64,000 nucleotides of DNA from an uncultured Rhizobium sp. (GCA_945952415.1 CAMFIF010000007.1:1-64000); one strand, 5' to 3'. Numbered from the stretch's first letter, positions 35,912 through 44,824 are shown. Numbers and translations: made by a program. The notes: generated from the letters alone by a model not told the origin.

Positions 35912-37914
35912 CTGATGCGGTCGCTGACAATTATGATTTCTCGCCTCCAGCGCCAGCACCGCAAAGAAAACTGGAAACTGCTACCAATAATTCGTCATGG
36001 ACGGTCTGGTCGCATTCCACACAATCTCTGGACAGCAGCCAAGCCCTCAGAATGCTTGACGCTGGCGGCCCCCGCCAGTTTATAGCGTATTGCGCCGTGG
36101 TGAGATTTCTGCGGCAGCATTTGCGCGTGTTGTCACAGCGTAGCTTTATCGTCCTCGCGACAGTTCCCCCAAATTGGTCACCCGACATACTTCAGTCGGC
36201 CGCTAAGCATGCTTTGACGCCGACGAATATCCTGGTGACGTCCTACCCGGACTCTGGACGCCGACGAGATAGCGACGACGAGGCTATTGCCTTGCTCAAG
36301 CGATCCCGAGTGTTGGTGTTCTGCAGCGAGAGCTGGGAGGCGGACCCCCGACTCCAGATCGCTGTAACACAGCGCCTTCGTATTGAAGTTGGGTCTGCCG
36401 AGCAGTTTCGTTCACTGTCGCGACTATCAAATTGCGGAGACTTGTCCGACGACCTCATAAAGGAGATAGCTTCAGCACCATCGGATTATTTGGATGGGGT
36501 ATTCAGGCGAAACACCAGCGCGACCGCCGCGATCTCAAGACTCCGTGCTGTCCAACCTGTGGCGACTCCTTCCCGAATACTACCGCTCCACACGAACAAG
36601 GGCTTTGGACCGGCAAGCGCTTGGTCGCGAGAACTTCAGAGGGATTTGCAGCAATACAGGCTTGGAAAAATCCCTTGGGCCGATGTCGACAAGGGTGCAC
36701 TCCTTTACGGTCCCCCGGGAACCGGCAAAACCAGCTTCGCTCTCGCCCTTGCCCGCGAGTGCGACCTTCACCTTGTCGCTACATCTCATGCCGAATGGCA
36801 GGGAAGCAAGGATGGCCACCTTGGCAGCCTTCTTGCAGCCATGCGCAAATCATTCGCACAGGCGAAGAACAACGCGCCATCATTGCTATTCATCGACGAA
36901 CTAGACAGCCTCGGCTGCCGGAACGACTTTACGGAGTATAGGGATTACCAAATTCAGGTCGTGAACGGGCTTCTCCAGGCCGTCGACGGAATTGATGGTC
37001 GCGAGGGCGTGATTGTGCTGGGAGCGTGCAATGACCCCAATCGGGTTGATCCGGCGCTAATGAGAAGCGGTCGCTTGGAGCGAAAAATTCATTTTCCGCT
37101 TCCTGACGCCGAAACGAGACTAGACATTCTCAAGCACTATTTTCCATCGCTCTCAGGCGACGAGATGTTGCCAAGCGTGGCGGGCAGGCTCGCTGGATGC
37201 ACAGGTGCGGATATCGAGCGGCTATCACGTGAAGCTCGCAGAGCTGCAAGAGCGAGCAGACGTGGCGTATCGATGGATGACGTGATCACGCTACTGCCTT
37301 CTATGTCTATTCCTGACGACGATGATCTTTTCCGGGTCGCTGTGCATGAGGCCGGTCACGCACTTCTCGCCGCGCATTTAGAAGTGGGTACGGTAGTAGC
37401 AGTTGAAATCTATGATTTCGAGAACTCCTTCCCGCCAGAGGGGGCCAACTGGGGGCGAACTGTGACCAGAGTCAAAGCTACCGGCGGCTTCCGCAGCCGT
37501 GGCTCCATGTCGGATAATATCGCCATGTTGTTGGGAGGCATGATCGCTGAAGAAGTCGTTTTCGGCGACCGCACGACATCGGCAGGAGGATCGAACGAAA
37601 GCGATCTCCATTCCGCGACCCGGATGGCAACCGAAATGATATCGATGTACGGCTTCGGCGACTCCCTTGCCTTCAATCCAGGAGCGGTATCCGAGTTCGA
37701 CAGAGGACATCTGTGGCGCGATTCTATCTCCCGCAATCAAGTGAATGCAATTCTAATTAGGGAGCACGAGCGAGGAAAGCAGATTCTCTCGTCCTCCAAA
37801 CCTCTTCTCCTTGCGGTTGCCCTGGCGATCAAGGCCAACGGGAGGTTACTTGGCTCCGACTTAGAGAAGCTGATGCAGACTTCAGCGGAACCGCAGGAGA
37901 AGTTGAACGTGTGA
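35908..37914 (+). CDS. Soluble FtsH-like AAA+ zinc metalloprotease
   Basis: The 668-residue protein has an N-terminal domain of about 220 residues that I do not recognise, with no membrane segment. An AAA+ module follows: Walker A GPPGTGKT (268-275), Walker B LLFIDELD (about 325-332) and second region of homology RVDPALMRSGRLERKI. The lid contains TGADIERLSREAR. A peptidase M41-like domain then carries the zinc motif HEAGH (480-484) and a later acidic ligand region EEVVFGDRTTSAGGSNESD. FtsH itself is membrane-bound; this one should act in the cytosol. Its pairing with a small protein and XRE regulator next to a Qat locus suggests a role in mobile-element conflict. Confidence 0.88.
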   Translation: MTDAVADNYDFSPPAPAPQRKLETATNNSSWTVWSHSTQSLDSSQALRMLDAGGPRQFIAYCAVVRFLRQHLRVLSQRSFIVLATVPPNWSPDILQSAAKHALTPTNILVTSYPDSGRRRDSDDEAIALLKRSRVLVFCSESWEADPRLQIAVTQRLRIEVGSAEQFRSLSRLSNCGDLSDDLIKEIASAPSDYLDGVFRRNTSATAAISRLRAVQPVATPSRILPLHTNKGFGPASAWSRELQRDLQQYRLGKIPWADVDKGALLYGPPGTGKTSFALALARECDLHLVATSHAEWQGSKDGHLGSLLAAMRKSFAQAKNNAPSLLFIDELDSLGCRNDFTEYRDYQIQVVNGLLQAVDGIDGREGVIVLGACNDPNRVDPALMRSGRLERKIHFPLPDAETRLDILKHYFPSLSGDEMLPSVAGRLAGCTGADIERLSREARRAARASRRGVSMDDVITLLPSMSIPDDDDLFRVAVHEAGHALLAAHLEVGTVVAVEIYDFENSFPPEGANWGRTVTRVKATGGFRSRGSMSDNIAMLLGGMIAEEVVFGDRTTSAGGSNESDLHSATRMATEMISMYGFGDSLAFNPGAVSEFDRGHLWRDSISRNQVNAILIREHERGKQILSSSKPLLLAVALAIKANGRLLGSDLEKLMQTSAEPQEKLNV

Positions 37915-38011
37915 GGCCGTTTTAGGAAGAGAAGAGCTGTTGAATCATTGAAGGCCTCTTGGCATGCGGTTATCGTCTTTCCGCAGCTCGCACAGAATGC
38001 GTTGAATTCCG

Positions 38012-38737
38012 CTAACCCAGCAGTCGGCGGAGGTTGTCTGTCACGATTCGTCCAATCTCGGTTGGCTCAGTTTTCCATAGGGCAGCAATGCCCTCCACAG
38101 CTCTACTCACGTGACTGGCTGAATATTCCTCGCCTCGCTTGGAGGTGAACGGGGCGTCTGTTTCGGTAAGCAGCCTGTCTCTGGGTATTCTAGATACGAT
38201 TGTTCGTCCCTTGTCGGACCGCAGCATTGGGCTGCCTACGGAAAACCAGCAGCCTGACGTGATCGCCCGTTCCAGTTCTCTCTGACTGCCAGTGAACCAA
38301 TGCAGCACCGCTTTTCCGTACCCCGGTTGACGATCCAGCGCATCGAGGACGTCTGTTGCCGCTCGTCGGCTATGGATCGTCAGAATCTTCCCGTCGGCCT
38401 CCGCGCACTTTCTCAAAATGTGAGAGAATACGCGTTTCTGCGATTCATAATGTTCGGCGGACACGGTGGCTCCATCAAGACCGACCTCTCCAACATAGCG
38501 GGTCTCGCTAATTAGGCGGTCAAACAGTGGAAGTTCACTCTCGCGCTCATGAGCGATCTCGGGATGGAGACCGAGCGCGGTCTTTATGCGCTGGCAACCT
38601 GCAGCCAAGCGTGCAGTTCGCACAAAGGCCCTTGGCGTGGTCGTCACTGAGAGAACATACATATTCGACTTGTCCGCAGCCTTCACGGCGGCGTGTGGAT
38701 CGGGATACAAATCAAGATGGCAATGGAAGTCGATCAA
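38012..38737 (-). CDS. qatD: QatD, TatD-family nuclease of the Qat defence system
   Basis: The 241-residue protein is a TatD-type metal-dependent hydrolase with DFHCHLDLYPDP, LHPEIAHE, GEVGLDG, IHSRRA, HWFTGS and ETDAPFTSK in order, i.e. the metal ligands His-x-His, Glu, His, His and Asp are kept. It starts with TTG overlapping the qatC stop by four bases. Last gene of the Qat operon. In described Qat loci all four genes are needed for phage resistance; the target of QatD is unknown. Confidence 0.9.
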   Translation of the reverse strand: MIDFHCHLDLYPDPHAAVKAADKSNMYVLSVTTTPRAFVRTARLAAGCQRIKTALGLHPEIAHERESELPLFDRLISETRYVGEVGLDGATVSAEHYESQKRVFSHILRKCAEADGKILTIHSRRAATDVLDALDRQPGYGKAVLHWFTGSQRELERAITSGCWFSVGSPMLRSDKGRTIVSRIPRDRLLTETDAPFTSKRGEEYSASHVSRAVEGIAALWKTEPTEIGRIVTDNLRRLLG

Positions 38738-40056
38738 CTCATAGCGCCTTCAGACCGCAGGTAGTTCGCGACCTCGTATAGCCCGCGCTCGTGCACGTCA
38801 AACCATGCCTGACGTTCCGTGGCATCCATTGGCAGTGGTCCACTTTGAAGCGCTCGCTTACGCAATTCTGGTTTTTTCTGAGGCTGAGCGGCAATTACCA
38901 TGGAGCTGACGTCGTCTCTCAAATGGATGTTGTCATTGCTAATCGCGTCCTGGATGGAGTGCCCGTACGCGGTGGTGTCTGTGATGCCCGATGCGAAAAA
39001 CGCCGCTCGCCTGATGATGCAGGGAACGCAATGCCCACACTGAACGCCCTTTCGCTTCCACTTCCCGCAAGACACGGTATTCATAGCAACTGCTATCTGC
39101 GGTGGACCGAGGTTTTGCGAAGCCAGCATTTCACCTTTGGTCTTGTGTCTGTAAGGGTTGGAGATCAAAGCTCTTATGCCAACGCCGTCGAAAATCTCCT
39201 GTAGTTGAGACAGATAATGCGGATGCGTAGTCCTGGTGCTGAGCGACCCGATACGCCGAGGCGTCAAAGGCGCGTTCAAGGCGATAAACCCGTTTTCAGG
39301 GACATATACTGGCACTTTGCCAACGGGTTTTCTGACCTGCGAGATAGCATCGGCCGCGACAGCTGCATATGCGAGAAAATTGAAGCTTCTCGTGCGCATA
39401 GTGGTGTCATGGCCGCTGAATTGGCGCATGGGGCTCGCATTGGCTGCGAACCTTTCCGCGCGTCCATGTAGGAAGGGGAACAGGCGGTTCTGATATTGTC
39501 GGTCACCTGTGTAAGCATGGCTCACGAGCAAGGGGATTTTGCTTTCACCGAGAATTTCGTTCGCGCCAATCCAACTGTCGAGCCCGCCCGAAAAGAGGCA
39601 AACGCTGTCTACGCCAGTGAGATTTGCTGACCTCTTTTTCCGCGTCTGCAGGGCAGGCGGTTTGCCTCTGCCGCCGGGTGCGAACTTCAGGCTCCAGGTA
39701 TCGCCACTCAGAAAGTTGAGCATGCGCTCAAGCTTCTCCCTAACGGGAATCCAGGTCTGCGGGCTGATCAAAGGCAACTCGATTTCGATCTGCCTGGCCC
39801 ACCCATTCTCTCCATTTCTGTTCCGGGGAACAAAGGAGTCCGCTGCGGTAACGGCTAGCGCAATGGCGAGTAAATCGAACGCGGTATTTGAAGTTGGCAC
39901 GCCGAGCCGCTCGATCTGGTCTGGAACTTTATTGCCGATGTGGGCCGTACCGGGGAAGGCGGCAGCTCCGAAAAGCCTAACATCAAGCACGGCATGGCCA
40001 CTGCTGTTAGAAGGCTGCAGCTCGTCAGTATGGAACTTCAGACGACTAACACTCAC
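38734..40056 (-). CDS. qatC: QatC, QueC-like enzyme of the Qat defence system
   Basis: The protein has a family-specific N-terminal domain and a QueC-like domain with the ATP-pyrophosphatase P-loop FSGGLDSWIGA (about 158-168) and a four-Cys zinc site (CGKWKRKGVQCGHCVPC). QueC makes the 7-deazaguanine precursor preQ0 from an acid, so QatC may form an amide/nitrile-type adduct on a nucleobase or protein. GTG 40056 is preferred because it overlaps the qatB stop and has GGGAG upstream; an in-frame ATG at 40080 would overlap qatB by 28 bases. Confidence 0.9.
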   Translation of the reverse strand: MSVSRLKFHTDELQPSNSSGHAVLDVRLFGAAAFPGTAHIGNKVPDQIERLGVPTSNTAFDLLAIALAVTAADSFVPRNRNGENGWARQIEIELPLISPQTWIPVREKLERMLNFLSGDTWSLKFAPGGRGKPPALQTRKKRSANLTGVDSVCLFSGGLDSWIGANEILGESKIPLLVSHAYTGDRQYQNRLFPFLHGRAERFAANASPMRQFSGHDTTMRTRSFNFLAYAAVAADAISQVRKPVGKVPVYVPENGFIALNAPLTPRRIGSLSTRTTHPHYLSQLQEIFDGVGIRALISNPYRHKTKGEMLASQNLGPPQIAVAMNTVSCGKWKRKGVQCGHCVPCIIRRAAFFASGITDTTAYGHSIQDAISNDNIHLRDDVSSMVIAAQPQKKPELRKRALQSGPLPMDATERQAWFDVHERGLYEVANYLRSEGAMS

Positions 40057-40808
40057 TGGTAGCTCTCCCATTCGGACCATGCGCTTACTGCGGTCTGCCG
40101 CATGAAATCCTTCAGCTGGTCCTGAGTGAACTGCGAGACGCCGCTAGCGAGCTTCGTCTGAAGTGCCTTGTCGACGACCACGCGTATCAAATCCAGAAGC
40201 GCGGCCTCACAGTCTGCGGTTTTCTTGGCGTCATCTGATCGATCCCACGCTCCGCCTGCTTCTTCTACAATAATCTGAAAGATCGACTGGGACGTGAATT
40301 CGCACAATAACTCGGCTATGACGTCCTCTGTCAGCAACTTGGGATCAAACGCTGCATCCAGATCAAGCACTGATGCCACCGCCTCTTGTATCGCAGCATT
40401 GATACGATCTGCGTCAGCTGTATCACCGGCAAGGAACTGGCCGAGGACCTGAGCGAAATAGTCGAGCGATCTGCCGATGAACTGGTTGGTGTCTAGGCCG
40501 GGAACATCAATCCCTTGGGCTACCCCGCTAAGAGCGGAGACAAGATTGCCACCAGCTACGTAGATGTTCCCCAGCCTACGGGGTCCGACTGTGCTTCCGC
40601 CGGTTGCTGTTCGAGCAAAATGACCGAGCGCATTCTGCAGGTCGTCGGCATTGCCGCCCCCGGCTACGGCCTTGCCAAACGCCGTACGGAAGGATCGGAA
40701 GCGCTGAGGGTCAGGCGTTGGAAGCTTTTTGCCCGGTTGATCGTCAGCCCAGGCAGGCACCAAAGGCTGCGATCCGTTTGTCCCCCTCGACGATGCAGAC
40801 GTACCCAT
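40053..40808 (-). CDS. qatB: QatB of the Qat defence system
   Basis: The 251-residue protein starts MGTSASSRGTNGSQPLVPAW, a Gly/Ser/Pro-rich start typical of QatB, and is otherwise a helical protein with no catalytic motif. The N-terminal tail may be the site modified by QatC, by analogy with other QueC-containing defence systems; that is inference. Its ATG follows the qatA stop with no gap and uses the GGGGGA at the end of qatA as ribosome site. Confidence 0.88.
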   Translation of the reverse strand: MGTSASSRGTNGSQPLVPAWADDQPGKKLPTPDPQRFRSFRTAFGKAVAGGGNADDLQNALGHFARTATGGSTVGPRRLGNIYVAGGNLVSALSGVAQGIDVPGLDTNQFIGRSLDYFAQVLGQFLAGDTADADRINAAIQEAVASVLDLDAAFDPKLLTEDVIAELLCEFTSQSIFQIIVEEAGGAWDRSDDAKKTADCEAALLDLIRVVVDKALQTKLASGVSQFTQDQLKDFMRQTAVSAWSEWESYQ

Positions 40809-42548
40809 TCATCCCCCTGATGCAGCGTCATCTTTCATTAGAGCTTGAAGCCAAGCGGGCTTGCTTGGAATCTGGTCGATGAGGTTCGCGAGCAGAGCGG
40901 AATGCTCAGGCCGGGCCTTCGCTAAGAGAATCGCACCGTTCACATCGATCCTTTTGCGATTCCAGTCACTGTTCTGTTTGAGAAGACCAATCAGTTCATG
41001 CATGACGTCTGCGGTCTCGTCATTCGGTATTGACTTGATAGCGGTCTGAGCAGCTCTTGAGCTTAAAGTTGTCACCTTGAGAAGCTCCGTGACCGCCTTC
41101 CTCGCAGCAGGCGACAGAGACTTCGACTTCAGCGAAAGCGGCAGCGTCTCCCTCGCAAGGTAGACCGCCGGGCGAAGATCGACGTCCTTCAGCGAGGGCT
41201 CGATGTCTAACCATTCATCGAGAAACGTGCGGTGTTTCTCTAACGGCTCGGCCAGTTGGGAGGCCCTAGTTGCAGGGTCAAATATCGGAGATTTACCGTC
41301 AGCCGCCGAGTTCACCGTGTCCAGCAATGCCTTGAAAGCGGCCTCGTCGGTGCACCGTTCGAAAAGCGCGAGTTTGGTTATGACCGCCTCGTCCAAGGCC
41401 ATCGAGCGGCGCTTAGCTGTAGCATGACGCATCCTGATAATGTTCATCATGCGCTTGATAACGCGAGGGTTCCCGCCAACGGAGCGCGAATGCGCCAAGA
41501 TGGGAGCGATTCTGAAGGCCGTGTCTATTTGACTTGCAAGTGCCGCATCTGCTTCGAGAATGTTGACGACCTCGTCGCGCTTCAGCTCCGAGTTTTCGAT
41601 CCAGGAAGACTGAATCTGATTTATCAAATGGCAGCGAAGGGCCTCGACTTTCTCCGTCGGTCGTCCAGACCTGCTTGCAATCAACATGCAAAGGAACGAC
41701 AAAACCTCCCGCATTCCGAGCTGAGGCACATTGACAGGAAATTGGATAAGCTTGTCCAGGTAATCTACTACGTGGCGAGGGGAAGCTCCCTGGAACTGGG
41801 CGGACACCGCATGTCTGATCATGTCGACATCGGCAGCAATAATGAATGCTGTGTTGGGCATGGAGAGAAAGAGGCGCATAGCCTCCAGGCTTTTAATCGC
41901 ATTGTCTGGAAGACAGCGGTCCAAGTTATCGACAAAAACCACAAGACGTTTGCCCATGGCTTGGAGGATGCTGCTGAAGGCCAACTTGAATTCGGCTATC
42001 TCTTCAGGAGGGCTTTTCACCTCTTTTGCCCGAAAGAGCCCGCTGGTCTTCTCGGAGGCCGCTTTGACACCGTCTTTCAAATCCTGAACGTCGCCCTCAT
42101 CGGCGTCACCGCTGAATGCGTCGCGTGCCGACGCAAACATTTTTGAGACGAAGCCGAAAGTCGGCAGACCGATGGCGGCCATTCCTATCTCAGCTCCGAG
42201 GCCAAGAAACTTCAGCTTGTCCGCTCTTTTAACAAGGTCGATAGCTTTGTCCCTGAGCGACTCCGGAGCCTTAGCGAAAAGCTCGGCAGCGATAACTGTC
42301 ATCAGAGCGGTCTTGGCTTCGTCAAAGCCCTGATAAAGCCAGGCGTCGAATTCTATAACGACGGTGTCCTGTCTCTGGCTTAGCGATGCCTCCACGAGCT
42401 TGAGCACGCTGGATTTGCCTGCGCCCCAACCTCCGTATACTCCGACAGAGAGCGGGAGCAGCGTTTCATCCGTAACCATGTCGCAGATCAACTCGGCGAC
42501 TTCGGAGTAGTTTAGATAATCGGTGCTTGTTTCATTGTCTGACCACAT
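40809..42548 (-). CDS. qatA: QatA, KAP-family P-loop ATPase of the Qat defence system
   Basis: The protein (579 residues from ATG 42548) has Walker A GVYGGWGAGKSS near the N-terminus and, far downstream, the KAP Walker B LVVFVDNLDRCLPD, with VEALRCHLIN and helical C-terminal regions. The four membrane segments found in many KAP NTPases are reduced to one weak hydrophobic region (LGAEIGMAAIGLPTFGFVSKM). A TTG at 42584 would add 12 residues; I prefer the ATG since KAP proteins start at the WSDNET segment. It should act as the energy-using sensor or effector of Qat. Confidence 0.88.
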   Translation of the reverse strand: MWSDNETSTDYLNYSEVAELICDMVTDETLLPLSVGVYGGWGAGKSSVLKLVEASLSQRQDTVVIEFDAWLYQGFDEAKTALMTVIAAELFAKAPESLRDKAIDLVKRADKLKFLGLGAEIGMAAIGLPTFGFVSKMFASARDAFSGDADEGDVQDLKDGVKAASEKTSGLFRAKEVKSPPEEIAEFKLAFSSILQAMGKRLVVFVDNLDRCLPDNAIKSLEAMRLFLSMPNTAFIIAADVDMIRHAVSAQFQGASPRHVVDYLDKLIQFPVNVPQLGMREVLSFLCMLIASRSGRPTEKVEALRCHLINQIQSSWIENSELKRDEVVNILEADAALASQIDTAFRIAPILAHSRSVGGNPRVIKRMMNIIRMRHATAKRRSMALDEAVITKLALFERCTDEAAFKALLDTVNSAADGKSPIFDPATRASQLAEPLEKHRTFLDEWLDIEPSLKDVDLRPAVYLARETLPLSLKSKSLSPAARKAVTELLKVTTLSSRAAQTAIKSIPNDETADVMHELIGLLKQNSDWNRKRIDVNGAILLAKARPEHSALLANLIDQIPSKPAWLQALMKDDAASGG

Positions 42549-42663
42549 GCTCAGATCGTGTGCGGCGGCAGATAGATTCGTCAACGGCTATTACTCGGAC
42601 TCGGATCAGTCCCAACAGTTTTCGCTGCAATCCGGTGGGAAAAGTGATGCCACAGAAGAGGAA

Positions 42664-43125
42664 ATGAGGATGCGGCGGAAGCAATCCATAACGGAGATAA
42701 CGGCGGAAGTCTGGAAAGAGGCGGCAAAGCAGCTTGCCGTAACCATGGTCCCCGGTGCCGAAATCATCCTCCGTGCCATCGAAAAGTCATCTGACAACGT
42801 CGATATCGCATCATCGAAAGGTGTCGATCAGCTTAAAGAGGAGCTTTCCAAGCAAGAGATGCGCCTTGGATTTGACCTACAGCAGGCCAAAATTGCCCAG
42901 GAACTAGCCATAGCCCACCGCATTACCAATGCTGAAACGGTTGAAATAGAGGAATTCTACGACCGCAGCGGCAGCGGAAGAGCCGGGCTGGATATCAAAG
43001 AAGCAAACGTGACTTTCGGAATGAGCGGCGATGGAAAGAGTGTAGTGAAAAGAGTTTATAAGTTCTCCGGATATGGAGCACGCTTGATCCCCTCGGCGAG
43101 TGGCGAGAAAGCAGATGAAAAATGA
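42664..43125 (+). CDS. Unknown protein divergent from qatA
   Basis: About 153 residues: an N-terminal amphipathic region (SITEITAEVWKEAAKQLAVTMVPGAEI), a long charged helix (DQLKEELSKQEMRLGFDLQQ) and a C-terminal beta-rich part with FGMSGDGKSVVKRVYKFSG. No signal peptide, no known motif. ATG 42664 is chosen because the longer frame from 42523 overlaps qatA and lacks a ribosome site. The 115 bases between it and qatA would hold divergent promoters, so it may be a Qat accessory or an independent defence gene. Confidence 0.6.
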   Translation: MRMRRKQSITEITAEVWKEAAKQLAVTMVPGAEIILRAIEKSSDNVDIASSKGVDQLKEELSKQEMRLGFDLQQAKIAQELAIAHRITNAETVEIEEFYDRSGSGRAGLDIKEANVTFGMSGDGKSVVKRVYKFSGYGARLIPSASGEKADEK

Positions 43126-43245
43126 TGATTGCGGTCTGGCCTCTCGGCGAGCGCGTTAAAAAGATTAATGAGCGCACCGGGACAACATATTCCTGCGAAC
43201 GCATCTCCTAGTCGCTGAAGCAAACCTAACGAGAGTATCACGGTA

Positions 43246-43276
43246 GCGGCCGCGCCCCTGTCTGAGGCGCGGCCGC
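43246..43276. repeat. GC-rich hairpin, copy 1
   Basis: A perfect 11-bp inverted repeat (GCGGCCGCGCC / GGCGCGGCCGC) with loop CCTGTCTGA. The same hairpin with one loop change recurs at 53168, in both cases just downstream of a CusF-like remnant. No T-run follows on either strand. Confidence 0.9.
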
Positions 43277-43282
43277 ATTTCA

Positions 43283-43555
43283 TCACTTCACCTTTGTAAC
43301 TGTCAGTTTCCCGTTGACGCGCTCGGCTACGAATTCGACCGTCTAACCCTGCTTGAACTTCTTCAGCATGCCCTCGTCGGCGACCTGGAAGACCATGGTC
43401 TTTGCTGGCATAACTAGGTTTTTGAAGGCCTCGTGCATCAGCGTCACCTTCTTCACCTTGAGGTCGACTTTGTTGATTGTCCCGTTCGTGAAGTCCTGGG
43501 CGAGTGCACAGGTCGCGAAGCTGGCGGCAAGCAGAACGGCTGCGGCGGATTTCAT
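43283..43555 (-). pseudogene. CusF-like copper chaperone broken by a stop codon
   Basis: The frame starts with a signal peptide (MKSAAAVLLAASFATCALAQ) and CusF-like sequence (TLMHEAFKNLVMPAKTMVF), then meets TAG at 43343-43345. In the same frame it continues VEFVAERVNGKLTVTKVK to a TGA at 43283. In CusF the Cu(I) ligands are one His and two Met; here MPAKTM replaces MPAMTM, so one Met is also lost. Read to the first stop it is a 70-residue protein. It is probably not functional. Confidence 0.8.
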
Positions 43556-43582
43556 GACGGCCTTCTTGATTTTCTCCTTTGA

Positions 43583-43712
43583 TTACTTCTTGACGACAGC
43601 GACGTCGCCGTGCATCCCGGCGTCGAAATGACCGGGCAAGAGGCAAGCGATCTTGAAAGTGCCGTCATTGGTGATTTTCCAGACTGTCTCGCCTGATTTG
43701 CCGCGTGCGACA
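43583..43712 (-). pseudogene. C-terminal fragment of a cupredoxin
   Basis: The last 43 codons of a plastocyanin/azurin-like copper protein are present (ETVWKITNDGTFKIACLLPG, HFDAGMHGDVAVVKK), including the Cys, His and Met copper ligands. The His-containing N-terminal half is missing; at about 43713 the sequence switches to the start of a different gene on the other strand. It lies 27 bases upstream of the CusF remnant. Confidence 0.75.
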
Positions 43713-43949
43713 TGGCCAGCCGCGTCACTTCTCCTGCCGATGTTCGCGGCGGGATGTGCAACGACGGAATACTCGGCAAAGGATGCCGGGTTCCAAACGG
43801 CATCCCTCGAATCCGGCGACGCGATGGCCGAGCAAGGCGTCTGGATTCAGAAGCAGCAGGCCAAGGCCGTAGGGGAGCGGGTTAAGGCGCTGATGGCCCG
43901 CAAGACTATCGATGTCGAGACGGCGGTGCAGGTTGTTCAAAATCCTTGA
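43713..43949 (+). pseudogene. N-terminal fragment of a CusC/TolC-type outer-membrane lipoprotein
   Basis: An export signal with lipobox-like LPMFAAGC is followed by the conserved start of copper-efflux OMFs (GVWIQKQQAKAVGERVKALM, then TIDVETAVQVVQNP), ending at a stop after about 75 codons instead of about 450. Its 5' end is fused to the cupredoxin fragment, which explains the open frame reaching back to 43653. Confidence 0.7.
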
Positions 43950-44042
43950 GGCGCTCCACGAATAGATTTTCGACCGCTGAATGACAATGTGGTGGCCGAG
44001 TTTCCATGAGCATCGACGCTACGGAGAGCTGGCGCGGAGCAT

Positions 44043-44059
44043 CTAAGTCTGTGCTAAGT
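44043..44059 (+). promoter_or_regulatory. Direct-repeat operator CTAAGT-N5-CTAAGT, copy 1
   Basis: Two CTAAGT hexamers with 11-base periodicity, the layout of OmpR/PhoB-type regulator sites. It lies 254 bases before the PepSY gene. The rest of 43950-44312 shows no supported gene. Confidence 0.6.
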
Positions 44060-44312
44060 TTGAAGGTCCATCAGAAAATGGCGGGCAAGATGACTTCAAA
44101 GTGTCCGCTCAGACAGATTCCTGGTTTGGACAGCCGTGATCTCGCATGCACCTGCAGGACAAGCTTCGATATCCTCGCGCTCACACCGACTAGGATGGGC
44201 CGGAAATTACGAAAACGTATACTTCAGGCCATCAAGTGCCAATGGGGGCTTTGCTAGATTTAAGCCTAACGCAGCGCACTCAGGCGATGCGTTCAATTCG
44301 GAGAAAAATGCA

Positions 44313-44735
44313 ATGTCCAAAACAAAAGCAATCGCGGTCGCCTTCCTGGCGTTGACTGTCACAACTGCGGCGCTTCCCCTCTACGCGTCTGTCGCCCGTG
44401 CTCAGGATACGCAGGCTGGCCAAACTGATCCGTCAGAATTTCCGGCCATCGACAGCGCCAAGATATCGCTGTCTGATGCCATCGCCCTGGCCCAGAAGGA
44501 GTTCGGAGGCAAGGCAGCATCAGCCACCATCGATGACGAGAGTAAATCGCTCGCGTACGAAATCGAACTTCTGACGGCGACCGGGGAACAAAAGGTGTCG
44601 GTCGACGCGGCGTCTGGCAAGGCTTCTGTCATGACTGCGGAAGCGGAAAGCGGCGGAGACGACGGCAATGCGCATGACGGTTCCGACGGCGCGGAGCAGC
44701 CGCATTCAGCCGAGACCGGTGAAGACGCCAAATAG
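44313..44735 (+). CDS. Exported PepSY-domain protein
   Basis: The 140-residue protein has a signal peptide (to about residue 29, SVARA) and one PepSY domain (about 48-110, ISLSDAIALAQKEFGGKAAS, then YEIELLTATGEQKVSVDAAS). The C-terminal 30 residues are acidic and Gly/Glu/His-rich (DDGNAHDGSDGAEQPHSAET). PepSY proteins accompany and may restrain two-component systems; here the response-regulator gene follows by 89 bases. ATG 44313 follows GGAG; the long frame from 44136 is rejected. Confidence 0.82.
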   Translation: MSKTKAIAVAFLALTVTTAALPLYASVARAQDTQAGQTDPSEFPAIDSAKISLSDAIALAQKEFGGKAASATIDDESKSLAYEIELLTATGEQKVSVDAASGKASVMTAEAESGGDDGNAHDGSDGAEQPHSAETGEDAK

Positions 44736-44824
44736 CCGATGGTTTGACCGCCTCGCAAAGCTCTGGCGAGGCGGTCGCTTTCGCAATGTGGTTCGGGTTG
44801 CTATTGGACCCAAGGAGATACGCG

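Noticed and set aside
41256..42146. 296-codon plus-strand frame inside qatA
   Set aside because: Antisense to the KAP ATPase and lacks start signals.
43246..43276. GC hairpin considered as an intrinsic terminator or replication origin
   Set aside because: No T-run on either strand and no iterons or DnaA-like boxes nearby; kept only as a repeat.
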